NCBI GenBank assembly: GCA_017880715.1
Contig: JADGRT010000033.1
Coordinates: 1 to 13,930, forward strand
Direction: 5' to 3'
DNA length: 13,930 nt
Source of the DNA: Verrucomicrobiia bacterium
GTDB taxonomy: Bacteria > Verrucomicrobiota > Verrucomicrobiia > Limisphaerales > UBA1319
Shown in pieces: positions 13,841 through 13,930 of the stretch; position 1 is the first letter of the stretch; each line of letters opens with the position of its first letter. The notes under the pieces were generated by a model that worked only from the letters and a program-made list of their open reading frames with translations, searched no databases and was not told where the DNA came from. Both the position numbers and the translations under genes were made by a program.

Positions 13841-13930
13841 TCAAATATCTTTGGCTCGAATTGGCCCTGCTGGCCGCCCCGCCAGCATGCCGCAGGCGGC
13901 GTGAATGTCCCGGCCCCCGCTGTAACGGCG
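13841..13930 (-). CDS. rlmN: C-terminal end of RlmN (23S rRNA/tRNA methyltransferase), partial
   Basis: The minus-strand frame entering from the window edge encodes 29 residues ending in TGA at 13843-13841. It includes RRYSGGRDIHAACGMLAG, which resembles the conserved RlmN tail (for example RGDDIDAACGQLAG in E. coli). The Cys in AACG corresponds to the catalytic cysteine that resolves the methylated intermediate in this radical-SAM enzyme, which makes 2-methyladenosine in 23S rRNA and tRNA. The rest lies outside the window. The call rests on a short motif, so it could be an RlmN-like paralogue (Cfr family). Confidence 0.7.
   Translation of the reverse strand, partial: RRYSGGRDIHAACGMLAGRPAGPIRAKDI

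Overview
The window reads as ordinary chromosome of a GC-rich, Gram-negative-type bacterium. It carries core genes (protease, replication, recombination, TCA cycle, fatty-acid synthesis, respiration), two structural RNAs and very short intergenic gaps. No phage, plasmid, transposase, CRISPR or toxin gene is visible. The protein sequences, the weak Shine-Dalgarno signals and the dispersed intergenic repeats fit the Verrucomicrobiota (Limisphaerales/Pedosphaera-like). That placement is inference from remembered family sequences and was not tested by a search.

Layout. (1) Positions 76-2754, plus strand: clpP, clpX and a DNR-like Crp/Fnr regulator, with gaps of 10 and 5 bases, look like one operon. 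(2) Positions 2755-3001 are a convergent gap with a perfect 12-bp inverted repeat, a weak FNR/DNR-like box and one copy of a 20-base repeat. (3) Positions 3002-8095, minus strand, in transcription order: gltA, tRNA-Pro(CGG), the SRP 4.5S RNA gene, dnaX, ybaB, recR and a YihX-like HAD phosphatase. dnaX-ybaB-recR is a widely conserved replication/recombination group, and the SRP RNA gene ends only 14 bases before the dnaX start codon. (4) Positions 8218-11348, plus strand: a DUF554 membrane protein, a repeat-rich gap, then comF, accD and a small lipoprotein of unknown function. (5) Positions 11359-13757, minus strand: cydA-cydB (cytochrome bd oxidase, short Q-loop type), overlapping by 4 bases. 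(6) Positions 13841-13930, minus strand: the last 29 codons of what looks like rlmN.

How the genes work together. ClpX unfolds substrates into ClpP. DnaX loads the replicative sliding clamp, while YbaB and RecR act on the nucleoid and in recombinational repair. GltA feeds the TCA cycle and CydAB supplies a high-affinity terminal oxidase, so the cell respires and can probably handle low oxygen. The Crp/Fnr protein, most like the NO/low-oxygen regulator DNR, is the only transcription factor here; no convincing binding site was found before cydA.

The less ordinary content is non-coding: an 80-bp long inverted repeat at 8978-9057, a 20-base repeat present twice (2983-3002 and 8946-8965), a GNRA-capped hairpin at 9084-9110 and the 44-bp inverted repeat at 2865-2908. 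Among proteins, DnaX lacks two of its four usual zinc-ligand cysteines. I do not see an undescribed multi-gene system.
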